This document shows, piece by piece, positions 48,755 through 61,313 of a stretch of DNA of 64,000 bases (the stretch's first letter is position 1; each line of letters begins with the position of its first letter). A model generated the notes under the pieces. It had not been told where the DNA came from, searched no databases, and worked only from the letters and a program-made list of their open reading frames with translations. Source of the stretch: Rhynchonema sp. JSB1_4 (taxonomy: Eukaryota > Nematoda > Chromadorea > Monhysterida > Xyalidae); contig JASAMV010008408.1 of NCBI GenBank assembly GCA_030248065.1, forward strand, positions 33,499-97,498, read 5' to 3'. The position numbers and the translations under genes are program-made.

Positions 48755-50411
48755 AGGGCTCGGGACATAACCGAAGGAAGGGTAGCAGGACATGTTGTTA
48801 CATACCGTTGGAAAGCATTCCGACAGCCTATGTCACGCACAAATTTTAAGCTCCTTGGAGATTCGCTATCTCTTGGTAGAGCGACTTTTCGTTCCAGAAA
48901 AAAGTGAATTTTTGCACAAATTGGAACGACCGGTGCAGAAACCCCAAATGAGTTGAAAGTCAAGTAACACGTGGATAGGATTACAACAGCTTCTGAATAG
49001 CTTACCATCACAACTTCAGTCGCTCAAAGCATTGCTTCACACGGTGAGGGTGCGAAACGTTCCAAAAATCGGCCTCATTTTTCGAGAACACACGTTTGTC
49101 CCTAAATTTTGAGGCCACGCTTAGAGCTGCGGAAATAAGAATGCAATGGGGAAATAGAGCATAGTCGAAAGTACCAGAAAATAAGGTTTTTAAATTTTTT
49201 AACTCATGGCTAGCTCCGTGACAGGCCTAAAAATCCATTAAATTGCCGCCAAATTAGGTGGTTACATTCATCGCCAGAATTGTGACACATAAAGGCCACA
49301 GATTGTATCGGATTCGAAACAAAAAAATGAGAGAAACGTCTGGTTTAACAACCTATCAGGGTCCGAAGACCGCAAGGTCTTCAGATCTCTCGGAGCAGCC
49401 ATGCTAACCTGAATATGATATTCAGCTATAAATGCTTATTGTTAACAGCTACTGTAAATGTGACAGCACCAAACAATGTATCTCGGGAGTAGCTTTTGAA
49501 TGATATATAACAAGCCCCAATAAATTCTTACGCTTAAGGGCAGAGGTTAAAAAAATGGTTTTTTGACGATTCTGGAAGAAACCGTCACGTCACCGTGTGC
49601 GATTTCGGAATTTTGACCGTTTCTTGTCCATAGTAAGAGATAGTATGGGCATGTCATATATCGTTCGATAGCTGCATTGAAGATACATCGTTTGATGCTA
49701 TCAAATGCGCAATAATCTTTAACAGTAACGACTTATAGCCAATTATCTTATTCAGGCTGGCATGGCTGCAGCAGCCGGACCATGGGGTTTGGAGTCTTGA
49801 AAGTCGTCTAGATTGTTGGACTGTGCGTTTATCTGACTTTCTCGTTTCCAATGCAATGCAATACGTGGCTTATTTACATCACATTTCCGTCAATGAATGC
49901 AACTATGCAGTTTAGTGGCATTTTTTAGGTCTTTTTCGGCCTGTCACGCCGCTACCTAAGTGCTTCCAAATTTAAAAACCTTATTTTCTGGTACTTTCGA
50001 AAGTGCTCTATTTTTCTATTGCATCTTCATTTCTGCAACACAAAGCGCGGCCTCAAAATTTAGAGACAATCTTGTGTTTTCGAAAAATGTTGCCGATTTT
50101 TTGGAACATTTCGCACCCGCACCGAGTGAAGCAATGCTTTGAGCGACTGAAGTACTCATGATAAGTTATCCAGAAGCCGTTGTAATCCGTTCCACGTGTT
50201 ACTTGACTTTCAACTCATTTGGGGCTTCTGCATCGGTCGTTTCAAGTTGTGAAAAAATTCAGTTTTTTCTGGAATGAAAAGTCGCTCTACCAAGAGATAG
50301 CGAATCTCTAAGGAGCTTAACATTTGTGCGTGACATAAGCTGTCACAGTGCTTTCCAACGATGCATAACACTGCGCTCTGCTGCCCTTCCTTCGGTTGTG
50401 TCCCGAGCCCT
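48755..50411 (-). mobile_element. TTAA-flanked foldback element, copy 2
   Basis: Starts AGGGCTCGGGACATAACCGA and ends with its inverse, flanked by TTAA at 48751-48754 and 50412-50415. By its non-palindromic centre (GAATGCAACTATGCAGTTTA versus its inverse near 1490) it is oriented opposite to the copy at 982-2637. Length is nearly identical (1657 versus 1656 bp). Confidence 0.85.
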
Positions 50412-50502
50412 TTAATCACACATGGACGACAAACGACAGTAACCATTTGAAAGAAATCAACTTACTAAAAATAACCAAAAACCAGATTAATTAGCCAGGA
50501 AA

Positions 50503-53500
50503 CTATAAACCGTCCGATCGTACCCAGTCCGGTCCTTGCCCGCCGTCCAAGATCGCGTGACACGCTTGCAACTCGGCCATCTTCCCGTCCAACACAAGTT
50601 TCAATGATTCTTTGTCTTTCTCAGCCAGGTACAGCAACGACTGAAGCTCGCTTTTCTCTTCCTAAAAAATATTTTGCCTGGATCAAGGTCCTTTTCTTAC
50701 CATGCTAGCTTTGTGCAATTTGACGTTGGATTTCTATCAACGGCAAGGCTATGAAAACAGTGTCAAACCACAGTGGACGAAAAACTTCAACTCAGGCTCA
50801 AGCCGTCAGCTCACAGATACATTTTATACACATGCGCATCAAGTAGACCCGTATCAAACAACGTGATCGGATCATACCCCGGATGTCGGTTTGTCGCTTG
50901 ACTTTTTTACATGTGATATTTTCAGCCATATTTAGACATAAATTTAAATCTGTATCAAGGTTCCGAATTTTGCATGCAAACAGCTCTCGTGACAGCAGCA
51001 TGTCTCGCAGTACCGTTTGTTCAAAAAAGTTTGATGCCGCCCGTGATCTGAGAACGGTGGAGCGCATGTACATTCCAAAACCGTTTGTGAACAAAAAAAC
51101 GCTTTCTTCGACAGGGATTCGAATCCAGGTGCTCCGCCTAACCTGAGCCGTTGCGCTAACGCTGATCTGACGAAGGGCAAGATTTGGACGCAATGTTTTT
51201 GGTCATTGTACATGTACGCAATTGTGTTTACCGTTTCTGCTGCGTGGTGCACAGACCAACAAAGTCGGTGTGTGCGTGCGTGCAGCCACAAACTGTGACA
51301 ACACATAGGATGGCATTTTCGAAACGGTGTAAAGGTTGGTGGGGTGTAAAGGTCGGTGGAAAGCTCGGTGTGAGAAAGTTCAGTGTAAGCTCGACGTAAG
51401 CTTGAAACATTGCACGCTGAGCAAGCGGCAGACGCGCGTTTCTGAACGAAAGGTCAACTTTGACAGTTTGCTGTGCAAGCGTGAAGCGTTTGTTTGCAAT
51501 CTGGTTCATTTAAGCTGGTTGAACAGACGTTTTAAAGGAATATTTGTAAGTTACCTAACATTTCACAGCAAGGCTGTTGAGAAATTGAACATTCATTGAC
51601 GGCTGTGCCAAAAATTATGACGTCACTAATTGATCGCAGCACGAAATTAAAACGGCTCCATGAAAGGTTACGAAATTCATAAATATCGTTTAGAAACGCT
51701 TGTGCAACTAGCTTAAATGAACCAGATTGCAAACAAATGCTTTACGCTTGCACAGCAGACTGTCGAAGTTGACCTTTCGTTTAGAAATGCGCGTCTGCTG
51801 GTTGCTCAGTGTGCAATGTTTCAAGCTTACGCCGAGCTTACACTGAACTTTCTCACACCGAGCTTTCCACCCAACTGACCTTTACACCGTTTCGAAAATA
51901 TCACCCATAATAAACGCCTGGCAGGCGAGTTTGGCAGGCGATAAGCAGTGTGAGTTTGGGATGCCCGTGATGTTTCACACCTTTGCAACATTGACCTCTT
52001 GCAGTAACACCGCGTGCTCCAGCTGAAGTCGCTCTGACGCCAAATCACAAGCCTGACTACGATTTCGACTTGACTTCAACATTGGATCGGTCAAAAAGTC
52101 CGTTTTAGGGGGAACGACGGTTTTCAGTAATTTCGAGCGTTCCTCACAGCTTTTATCGTATTTTCTTCGAAGCTGTTTCAGCAGCGTCAATGTTCTGCCG
52201 GGCGTCTGATCGTCGGCAGTGGTCCTGTTTGATAAATAAAAGATTAGATTTTAATTGAATTGATTATTTTGAATCGGTCAAAAAGATAACATACTCAATT
52301 CCGGAGCTGCTCTCTGGTTCAACGTTATTTTGGATGTTCAATAATTGGGCGATTTGATCACGATTCTGATCGCCGATCAGCAATCGATCAACTGATTCGT
52401 CAATAATCGACCAGCACAATTCACTGATATTCACTAGCTGATCCGCCTGTTCGCTGGCCATTGAATATGTGGTTTGATTGGCTGCCAGCGATTGGCAGGA
52501 TAGAGTTAATGTTTCACAACACTGACGACATTCGAGCAGATTCGACTCGCTGATAGTCAAACTGGCTGTGGTGGAATTCAACCGAGCGTGAAGGGAGTTC
52601 AACGCGGCCTGCAAAAAGGTAATTTGGGTGTTCATGCATGCAGCTTAAAAGCTCGTTTTTTCATAGAAGTGACCGATTTTCGCTTCCACATATGGCATTC
52701 ACAGAATGAATTTACAACGATTGAGCAAATCTAGAAGCGCAATGTTGACCTGCACACAAATGGGGGAATATACATAGTGTCCTAGCTGCGTGCATACCTG
52801 CATGCCATCATCATTACTTTTGTTCAGAGCAGTTTGTTCTTCGACGTGAGCTTGCAGCGCAGTGTCACTGGAAAAGTGACTCGCAGCATCCGTGCTGTAC
52901 ACCTGAAAAATGTCAGGGACAGGTTTTGATCCCGTGTACTTTCGATTGCGAGACAAACGGGAATCCACTGTGCCACGTGTACAAACTCACTCCCAACTCC
53001 GTTAAGTCCGACCCGTTAATCCAATTTTCATCGTTCATCCCGGTTCCTTGTCTAAGTCTGATCCTTGTTGCCATTTTCGTTTTGACGGATTTCGCAATCG
53101 GTGCGATCAGATTTGAATTGGCGCCAAAAATCAACGGCCATGATTCATCAAGGCTGCTTGGATTAAAGTTCACTTCCCCTTGACAATCAGGAGAAGTCGA
53201 GGTCAATGCCTGCGCAGTGGACAGCAGCTCATGGTTTGAAGCCGGTGAGAGGCTCGATTCACCGCTTGTCCTCGACCTGGTTTGCGAGCTGAGTTCACGG
53301 AGCTGAAATGACTGTGAATGACTGGTGCAAAATTACCATTGGCTAGGTCCAAAACTTAGGGCTGTATCAATCTTCGAAGGCAGGTCCACTGGGGTGGACT
53401 TATTGGCTTGGGCATTGGTAAATTTTGGTTCGGTTATGTATTTTGTGATGGAGTTGTTGCACTAATTTCGACCAGCGTACCTGGACGTTGTTCATTTGGT

Positions 53501-54539
53501 GCTGGAAAACTTGCCTTCCAAGTTGATGCCTCTCCTTCTGTGTGTATTCAAAATAAAAATAAATTTGTGGTCAGACCTGCTTTATTTGGTCAGGATAAGT
53601 GCGCTTGACCAGGTGCATGTGGTATGATCAGTCTTCTGGATGTTTTCATACAATATACATATAGCATGCTAATAAATTTCATACCAAAATGCTGACCGCT
53701 ATTTCACGGTACCTGTTTTTTCAGGTCATCTCTCTCGCCTCTGAGCTCTGATGCCTTGTTTCTAACGTCGTGCAGCGCCAGCTGTAACTGTTGCGTACGC
53801 AATTGGCTCTTCTGATGTTCCAAATGCAATTGTTGCAGTTCGTGCTGAAATTTTTCCATTTCATAAAATTATTATTTTTTTCATTGACTCTTTGAGGATT
53901 AATATTTGCGCCATTTAGTTGTATTCTGTTTTTATCTTTTTAGAAAACCTTTGGTAGCCAATGAAGTAGAGTGGATTGCAGATAGACCAAGATAGGAACG
54001 TACGCCTGGAGAGCTCGCTCTCTGCGTGTTGACTAAAGTGGTTTGACATGGGTAGCATATCAGTTGAACGCAAAACATTATGGGATAGATCATCACCAAG
54101 CTGGAGTTATGGGTGGGACAAAAAAATTTTTGTGATTTTGTTTTTTGCTCCGGCAGTCACATAACCACAAGCACGTTGTCACGCGCCTTTGTTGGCCGGC
54201 CGACTTCCAGAGTTTTTGGTTTCAAAATAATATGCAATGAAACATCACGATGCTGGTGTTATAATTATATATTATAACACCAGCATCGTGATGTTTTATT
54301 GCATGATATTTTGAAACCAAAAACTCTGGAAGTTTTGCGTTCGACTGATACGTGTCAAACAACTTACCCAACGCGGAGGAACGTGTCCTCCAAAACGTTC
54401 CCATCTTGCTTAATACCTGAAGTTCCACAACGAGGGTGCCCTGTGAAGTACCGGCACTGTCACTTATGCTTGAAACATCGCCGAGAATGTACTGGAGCAT
54501 CATTGTGGATGGCTGTGTTTGTTTAAATTCGTTCAAGTT
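50503..54539 (-). CDS. coiled-coil protein, 3' part (457 codons visible)
   Basis: Seven minus-strand exons, all with GT..AG sites and matching phases: 54417-54539, 53713-53844, 52991-53302, 52798-52902, 52295-52608, 51996-52224 and 50503-50661. They total 1374 nt including the stop. Long Leu/Gln/Glu heptad stretches occur, for example HELQQLHLEHQKSQLRTQQL, LKQLRRKYDKSCEERSKLL and EEKSELQSLLYLAEKDKESL, separated by Ser/Thr-rich linkers. No signal peptide or catalytic motif. It looks like a cytoplasmic scaffold or vesicle/Golgi-type coiled-coil protein; family unknown. The first exons lie upstream of 54540 and were not found. The last exon could instead splice at TGG|GTACGA. Confidence 0.75.
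51111..51180 (-). other. tRNA-like box B sequence
   Basis: On the minus strand GGATTCGAATCC matches the pol III box B consensus, with tRNA-like sequence upstream (AGCGTTAGCGCAACGGC), but I cannot fold a full cloverleaf. Probably a tRNA relic or chance. Confidence 0.2.
51316..51898. mobile_element. foldback inverted-repeat element
   Basis: Ends TTTTCGAAACGGTGTAAAGG and CCTTTACACCGTTTCGAAAA. Arms of about 200 bp (51316-51525 and 51713-51898) are inverted copies. No TTAA and no clear target duplication. It lies in the last intron of the coiled-coil gene. Confidence 0.75.
54204..54332. repeat. 129-bp near-perfect palindrome
   Basis: Arms of about 62 bp around a short A/T centre near 54268. The left arm runs from CTTCCAGAGTTTTTGGTTTC to CATCACGATGCTGGTGTTAT, and the right arm is its inverse with very few mismatches. 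It sits about 85 bp from a coiled-coil exon, in intron DNA. It can form a hairpin or cruciform. Confidence 0.9.
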
Positions 54540-54787
54540 CTGTAATAAACAAACGAACAACAACAAAATTTATCCAAAAATGGCATGTGTTTGAGCTTGA
54601 CTATGTATGTATGTATGTATGTACATACGTGTACATACGGTTACAAAGCGTGGCACAAAGAAAGGAAAAGGAAAATAATGATTTTTCGCCCTATACACGC
54701 ATGAGAGAAATGTAGCTGTTATCAGTAAAACAGACGTTTTGCATCATGAAATGCATTCAAGTGAAGAATGACAGAGTTAAGTTTCTG

Positions 54788-56234
54788 TTACTCTCCGGGA
54801 AATTTTGGCCGAATTTTACCGAATTCGGTAGAAATTTTACAGATTCTCGTTAAAATTTTGAGCACATAAACTGTCTGTAAAATTTACAAACTGTCTGTAA
54901 AATATTACGTGTGTTGCATAGTAGCTGCCGTTTTACAGAATGTTGGTAAAATTACAAACAGTTGGTAAAAGTGGGGCTTTACAGACTTTATCGGTGATTT
55001 TATTTCCACTGCAACAGGCTGCTTTTGCCCATAATATTACTTGTTACTTGTGTACAATAACAACATACCTATGTAAGTACATACTGTAAATACCTACCAA
55101 AACACGCATATGGTTGAGAACAATCTAAATGGGAACTAAAAAGTACCATAAGGTGTTTTACGAACCCATGCGAAAAATAATGCAAAAACAACAAAATATT
55201 GATACATAAAACTTTTTGCGGTATTAACAGACAAGTATATAACTGTTGAAATGACTACTGCGCGTTCCAGTAGTGGTGGTTTAGGCTTGGAACTAGACAT
55301 GGGTAGGTAAAGTGAGCCTTGTAAGCCAAGTCTAAACCACTATTGGAGGCGAGCTATAATAGTGAGGTACGAGTTCATTTTGGAGTAGATCTCGCCTTCA
55401 ATAAATTGCGGGAATCATTTGCGTTTAGTGTTAGACGGTTTTGATTAATGACATCGACGTGATGATGCGCATCAGCCTTTCTGATCAGCCGATCCTGTTG
55501 ACAACGAAACGAACCGAGTTGAGTTGTAATCGAATTGATTAGTCCGATCCTGTAACATTGAGACTTACGAGTATTCTCAAACAATAGTAAATAGTAAATA
55601 TAATTTTGTTGAAATGAAGAAGTTTATTTCCTTGCCCAAAAATCCACCCAAAATTCGCCCACTTTTCTGTGCCTAATCACGGTCCTATGCTTAAGTACAG
55701 GCGTAGGTTTAGGCCTTATTTTTCAGGGTGGGCGGAGCTTGGGTGGATTTTTGGGCAAATTAATCACACGTAAATCAACACAAAAAAAGGTTTCAAAATC
55801 CCCAGAAAGCACGAAGATCAAAATCCAGTCCCTGTTCCATAAATTTACCTGCTATATAGTGTTGTTCGCGTTCCCATACTGATCTTGTGTCAATTTGTGG
55901 ACCAGACGCGACGAATCTTGCGAACTTTGACAAACATTGCGCATCGGAATCACTAAAGTTCACAGTTTTAGCAGCTGCTGAATAAAGACGCACAGTTTTT
56001 TTAAAAACAAAGCACGGATAAGTGACAACACAACATTATCAATAAGTAAGGAACATTTTCATATGAAACATTTTTGATTCCCGCGCTTTCACCCATTTTT
56101 ACAGACAGTTTGTAACGTTTACAAAGTGCCTGTAACTTTTACATATAATCTGTAAAAATTACAGACAGTCAGCGTTTTGATTTTTTACCGACACTCTCGG
56201 TAAAATTATTTTACAGACTCTTCCCGGAGAGTAA
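54788..56234. mobile_element. inverted-repeat element with TTACTCTCCGGGAA ends
   Basis: Ends TTACTCTCCGGGAAATTTTG and CTTCCCGGAGAGTAA. Subterminal DNA on both sides is rich in CTGTAAAATTTAC-type motifs (acagactgt repeats). Two minus-strand frames inside (about 55375-55584 and 55793-55993) are not recognised. Target duplication not resolved. Confidence 0.65.
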
Positions 56235-56252
56235 TGGGTACCAAATACAACA

Positions 56253-56421
56253 TAGCCTGAAATCAATTCCAGCGGTTTATGGTTCAGATAAATACGTTTG
56301 CGTGTCTACTATAGGCTTGGCTTCATGAAAAATCTGTAGCCTGAAATCAATTCCAGCGATTTATGGTTCAGATAAATACGTTTGCGTGTCTACTATAGGC
56401 TTGGCTTCATGAAAAATCTGT
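56253..56421. repeat. 84-bp tandem duplication
   Basis: Two adjacent copies of an 84-bp unit starting TAGCCTGAAATCAATTCCAG, differing at one base that I can see. Confidence 0.95.
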
Positions 56422-59124
56422 ATTTACTGTATATGTTTGCCTCTCAGCGGAATAGTGGCGCTGCGAGATTTATGGTGGCTTTTACGCATGTCAAGGCCAT
56501 TTTAGGGATAAAAAGAGGACATGGGACATTAAATTTGAGAAATAACGTGTTTTGACGGTTTGTTTCGCGTCCCGAGATGCTGTGTTGTGAGAAGGCTCTG
56601 GAGAAAATTCAGCTTTTCGTGAACTATAGGTACATACTGTGGCGGCTGGTGGCTGACTCAAGCAAATGTATACCAGCGTGAAACCAATTTGGAGTGAAAA
56701 CACTGCTTTTCATTTCTTCAGGTTTGCGGGTACAATACTTGGAATCAACCCAAATGATCATGCGTTTACGTAACGTACAGAGATGTGTGCCCAAAAACAG
56801 ATTTCCCATTGCGCGAGCCAATTTTAGCCCACACCAGCCCCGGTCGTGACTCAAAATGTATACACATTTGTACACCATGCCGTTGTCTTATGCATGCCAA
56901 ATCTAAACATAACCCAAACTCAGCAATATTGGGTAACTGTTTCGTAACATGCCATCATGGGGGGCAGAGAGTACCCACCAAAATTGTTGACTTCATTAAC
57001 ATGCACACAACAATTGCGAAATCTTATGGGTGTGTGTGTGTGTTACCAAATGAACTCATTAGGATTTTGTTACACACAACTTGTGTGTACACGCCCCGTG
57101 GTATTTGTGCCGCACAGGCTTGTGGATCCCAACAATTCTCGGCCGGTGAAATTCAGAAGCGTCAAAATTTGCATAATGTGCTGCATTGCGCTGCGTGCAT
57201 AATTGAGACTTGTGATTTTGCTGACACGGCGTGGCTAATCAGCGAATTCAAAATAACTGACTTGTGCACGAAAAAATCAAGCCTTCGTTTGTTTTTAGCA
57301 CCCTGTGGACCACTGTGTCATATTCTTTTCATCACCTCGAACAGCAATTGCGCACGAATCCATTATGGTTCTCTCTGGTACATACTTACAGAGTTTAGCT
57401 CTAAGCATGCAGGAAAACATGCTGGAAAACATGCATTTCACAACAAAAAGGGGGAAAAATAAAAAAAAAGTTGTGAAATAGCAAAAAAAGTGAACTTACT
57501 TTTCCAATTTTTAAAAATCGAAAAGTGGCGAACTTTTTTTAAAAAAAAATTTATGAAACATTTTTACTTTTTTTAACCCAACCCTGCATAGCTACATAGT
57601 GCCTGAAACTCGAGAGTTATGAAACGTGTTGACGATGACGATGGAGGCAAAAGTACAGCATACCGAATTCCAGGGTTGGATTAAAAAATTTAATATCGAA
57701 TTTTTTTGACTTCTGGACAGCTTTCATCATTGTTCAGACGCCTCGCTCCGACGCTGACCATTTAGAACCCCCGATGAACAGCATAATATTTTGTATCGGT
57801 GTCAAATGATGTGTAAGAAGCTGTATGGAGGCGGGTCATATTTGAAGACCGAAGGACAAAATATGCTTTGCTAGAGTGGTTATGTGACCAGGACTGACAA
57901 CACGCCATTATCAAACCGTCACGGTATAAATTTCCAATGAAATGTTTCGATGTGTGTGCGTTTGATTGACACATGCTCATCATGCTCTTGAACAGTCGCA
58001 TAATCATGTATTTGATGACAAAGAGACGACCACTTACACTCCCGTGCGCATATTTTGGTGCTAGGATGTTATCGGCCCATTTTTTAATTCTTCAGAAATA
58101 ACCCACACAATGTACACACACTTCGTTTATTTTGGGAGTTGACTTATTTTGCACCGGATGTTTGTTGGGAACACATAATCATTTTCGTGCTTGTTTGCGA
58201 ATCAGCCCGGGACCCATTAGTCGCTGGTTGCCGTGCCTTTTCCGATAACGCAGGTTTGGTTATCTTTGTAATACCTTTAATAACAGAACTATACGCCTAA
58301 TACAGGACCATGTATATTTCCGCTAATTGAAGCTCCGCCACCTCGAATAGAAGACACTGTCCATGAAACCCCCGGGTCTTCACTTGTGTGCTACTGATTG
58401 TGCACCAAATGGCTTTTGCTCTGAAAACTGTTTAGTTTATCGAACTTCAGATCTATTTGCGCTTCTCATATACTCCATATTTGCTCTCTTATGGTGCATT
58501 TTTTGTCATAAGGAACGGAGCTCACTTGGACTCAAAACGTCGCTGAAAAAATAGAACCCCTTCCCAATCGAAGCCCCAGGATCAGAGAATGGCTGGAGGC
58601 AATCAAATGGATACCTTCAGGATACTATGTATGAAGTTAATCCTAGTAAAATTGGAAGTGTGATATTTTCGAAAACATTGCCAGAACATGTGTTGCTAGA
58701 ACTAGAACCACTTGGTTTAATTCAAAATGAAGAAAACTAGAAATGTAGTTTTGATAAAAATAACAGATAATTAATGAAAAAAACAACTGCTAAATTAACA
58801 AGTACCAACGAGCAGAACAAGGCATGAGGTGAAGCTTGTTTATGTAAATGTGCTATTCTGACAGCCTCGGCACAGCTGTTTCGCCCGCTTTTTTCTGCCA
58901 GTTCATTCCGACCAAGGCCTCGTCAGCAGAAAATAGGGTGTACCAAAAATATTTTACGTAGTGCTTTACTCGGAGGATGGCTTGAACAAAGCTTCACGAG
59001 GTTCTACATATGTATGTAAAAAAATAATTTTCAAAATCCGATTTTCCTACCACCGTATAGAGCCCCAGTGGCTGTAACCGGAAGAGTAGTCAGTCATTTG
59101 TTTTTCAGACAAAAGAATACCAGC
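56422..59124. other. intergenic stretch with hAT fragments
   Basis: No supported gene. A 3' hAT end of the GGATTAAAA family lies about 57460-57586 (...TTAACCCAACCCTG), and a lone 5' end (CAGGGTTGGATTAAAA) at 57671. Sequence at 59060 (AGAGCCCCAGTGGCTGTAAC) relates to 33160. A 225-codon + frame at 56785-57462 has no recognised domain and runs into the hAT fragment. Confidence 0.4.
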
Positions 59125-59968
59125 ATGGCTGCGCGTCCGTTCAAATGCAGCACGTGCGTTGCGACGTTCACAACGCGAAACAACCTACAGCGTCACACGT
59201 TACGACTGCACACGCCGCTCGATGACGCAAACTTTATTTTCGAGTGCGCCACATGTGGTGAGTGTCGTCAGACGAAGGCCGAGGTGTTGCTGCACGCGGT
59301 GGTGCACATTCGTGAGCGGAATTTCCAGTGCGCCAAATATTCGAAAGCGTTCGTCACGAAACGCGCGCTAGCCGTTCATTCCGGCTACGTCCACGGCGTG
59401 AACAAATCCTACCACAAATGTGCGGAATGTGGCTCGATGTTCCGCTGCGCCCAGCATCTGAAGCTGCATCTTCGCATTCACTCGGGACTCAAACCATTCA
59501 AATGCGTGAACTGCGATTTTAAGTGCGCCAGCAGCAGCGCTCTGAAGTCACATCAACAGTTCAAACACGGGGACGGTGTTCGATCGCATTCTCGTGCGCG
59601 TCAAATGCTCGAAAACGTTCAAAACCGACAGCCGTCTTCGAAATCATTCCCGAGTGCACAGCGTCGAGCGTCGTTTTGCTTGTTCTCATTGCCAGAACGC
59701 GTACAAGACGAATTTGGAGCTGCAAAATCACACGTTCATATTCACTCCAACCGCCGTCCATTCCAATGTTCAACTTGGTTCAACGTTCAAACAACCGTCC
59801 GGACTTCGCGGTCATCAAAAACGGGTTCATGCTGACGTCAGTGCAACTGCGTACGAATGCGCTCATTGCGGTCACAGTTCTCTCCCGCTCGGAAACCTGA
59901 AGCAACACGTGTGCAACGTTTGCACTTGTGAAGTCCTCGTCATCGTCACCCATAATAACATCACATGA
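59125..59968 (+). pseudogene. C2H2 zinc-finger pseudogene (intronless, frameshifted)
   Basis: From ATG at 59125 the frame has several C2H2 fingers: FKCSTCVATF...HTLRLH, FECATCGECRQTK...HAVVH, YHKCAECGSMF...HLRIH and FKCVNCDFKC...HQQFKH. Near 59580 the finger pattern moves to another frame (CSKTFKTDSRLRNHSRVHS, RFACSHCQNAYK), then back (HIHSNRRPFQCST), then again (STFKQPSGLRGHQKRVH, YECAHCGHSSL) to a stop at 59968. That implies at least three frameshifts. Some fingers have lost ligands (CAKYSKAF). Lack of introns suggests a retrocopy, but sequence error cannot be excluded for single shifts. Confidence 0.8.
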
Positions 59969-61305
59969 CACAGTAACGATAATCATCATTGATGGAATGC
60001 ACACGGTTTAGTTTCCGAATCCGGGAACGGTTTCAGTTTTTGTGGCGAAAGAATAATGCCAATATTTATTATACGAACGCTCTCAATGAAAACAGGCTAA
60101 TAGTACTGTCGTCAACCACCATCCATTGCGCTCATTTAGGGCTGCTTGAGTTTGACGACGGGAGTTGGCCACTCGAGTTGACGACCGTACCATTAGCCTG
60201 AAAAGAGTGTTTTGCATATACGTCCTAACGCACGTATGTACAACAGCAATTGTTTGTAATCACTTTGTCGTGTGCCTCTCGTGATGTCGTAACTTGGAGA
60301 GCGTTTGTTATTCCAGCTTTGCAACTTCTCATTTTGACAAACCCGGGCCGTAGACACGAGTCCCGTCTTGTTGAATCAAATTACGAAATGAATACATGAA
60401 ATGACCACTGGACGAACGTTTTCCGTTTATCAATTATAGCTGATGGGGATCTTTCTATTCGGGCAAGCATCTCCAGGTTCCAGAACCAAGAAGGCTATGA
60501 AAAACGCAATCGGAAATGTTTTTTTTGCCGCAAACAAGTCGCTTCTGAGTTTCAGGCCGTAAACAAGCTGCCTCACAGGTTTCGGGCCTGATTAAGTTTC
60601 CAATTGAGACATTGAGACTGCTTGCCACTCAGTGTACTTCAGTTTCGGTGACTCGGTGGTTACGTGACCTTTGATAACACGCACAGGAACACAACGCCAG
60701 CTGTAGCTGAGGCGGTTTCACGGATCGCGGGTCGTTTATTTCAATAAGCATCTTGATGAAGAGTCAAAGTCAGACCCGCGCCGATCCGGGTGCCAACACG
60801 ATGCGGCCAAGTGTTTTTGTTTCTCAGAATTCCAGAATCTAGGGTTTGATCATAGGAATTTTGAGTTTTTGACCGCCACGATAATCAAACTTGGATATCG
60901 CGGTTCCTGCCCAGCATTGGCCACGTGCATATGATATGTGTTTTCTTCGTCTTTATGATATGCGAATCGAATGGACACCGGTTCCCCGGAGATAGTGCTG
61001 TGGTCTCGATGCAGTATTCAATATGTGGAAACGGTAAAAAGAGACAAAACATTTTCTTCGGATGTTTCACGAAACGACACCACAAAATATGAACTATGAC
61101 AACAGAATACAGTATGAGCATATTTCTTTTTTTGTGGTTTTGATTCGTGGTGTTTCTTTTTACTGTATTTCAAACAATTTTCGTCTTTTTACAAGCGACC
61201 CCTGTGAATCTGCAACCTTTCCGTCAAAATTCCGGCGCTTACTCGGAAATACACGCACATAACGACGAAATACTGTTCCTGCCTTACGTATTCAACAGTT
61301 GTGCA
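59969..61305. other. intergenic stretch
   Basis: No exon or repeat with clear ends seen. Confidence 0.4.
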
Positions 61306-61313
61306 CATGCGAT

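Noticed and set aside
55375..55584. Possible extra coiled-coil exon (IRKADAHHHVDVI)
   Set aside because: An acceptor is present but I found no convincing in-phase donor, and it lies inside an inverted-repeat element.
56785..57462. 225-codon + strand frame
   Set aside because: No recognised domain or splice support, odd Cys/His-rich composition, and it runs into a hAT fragment.
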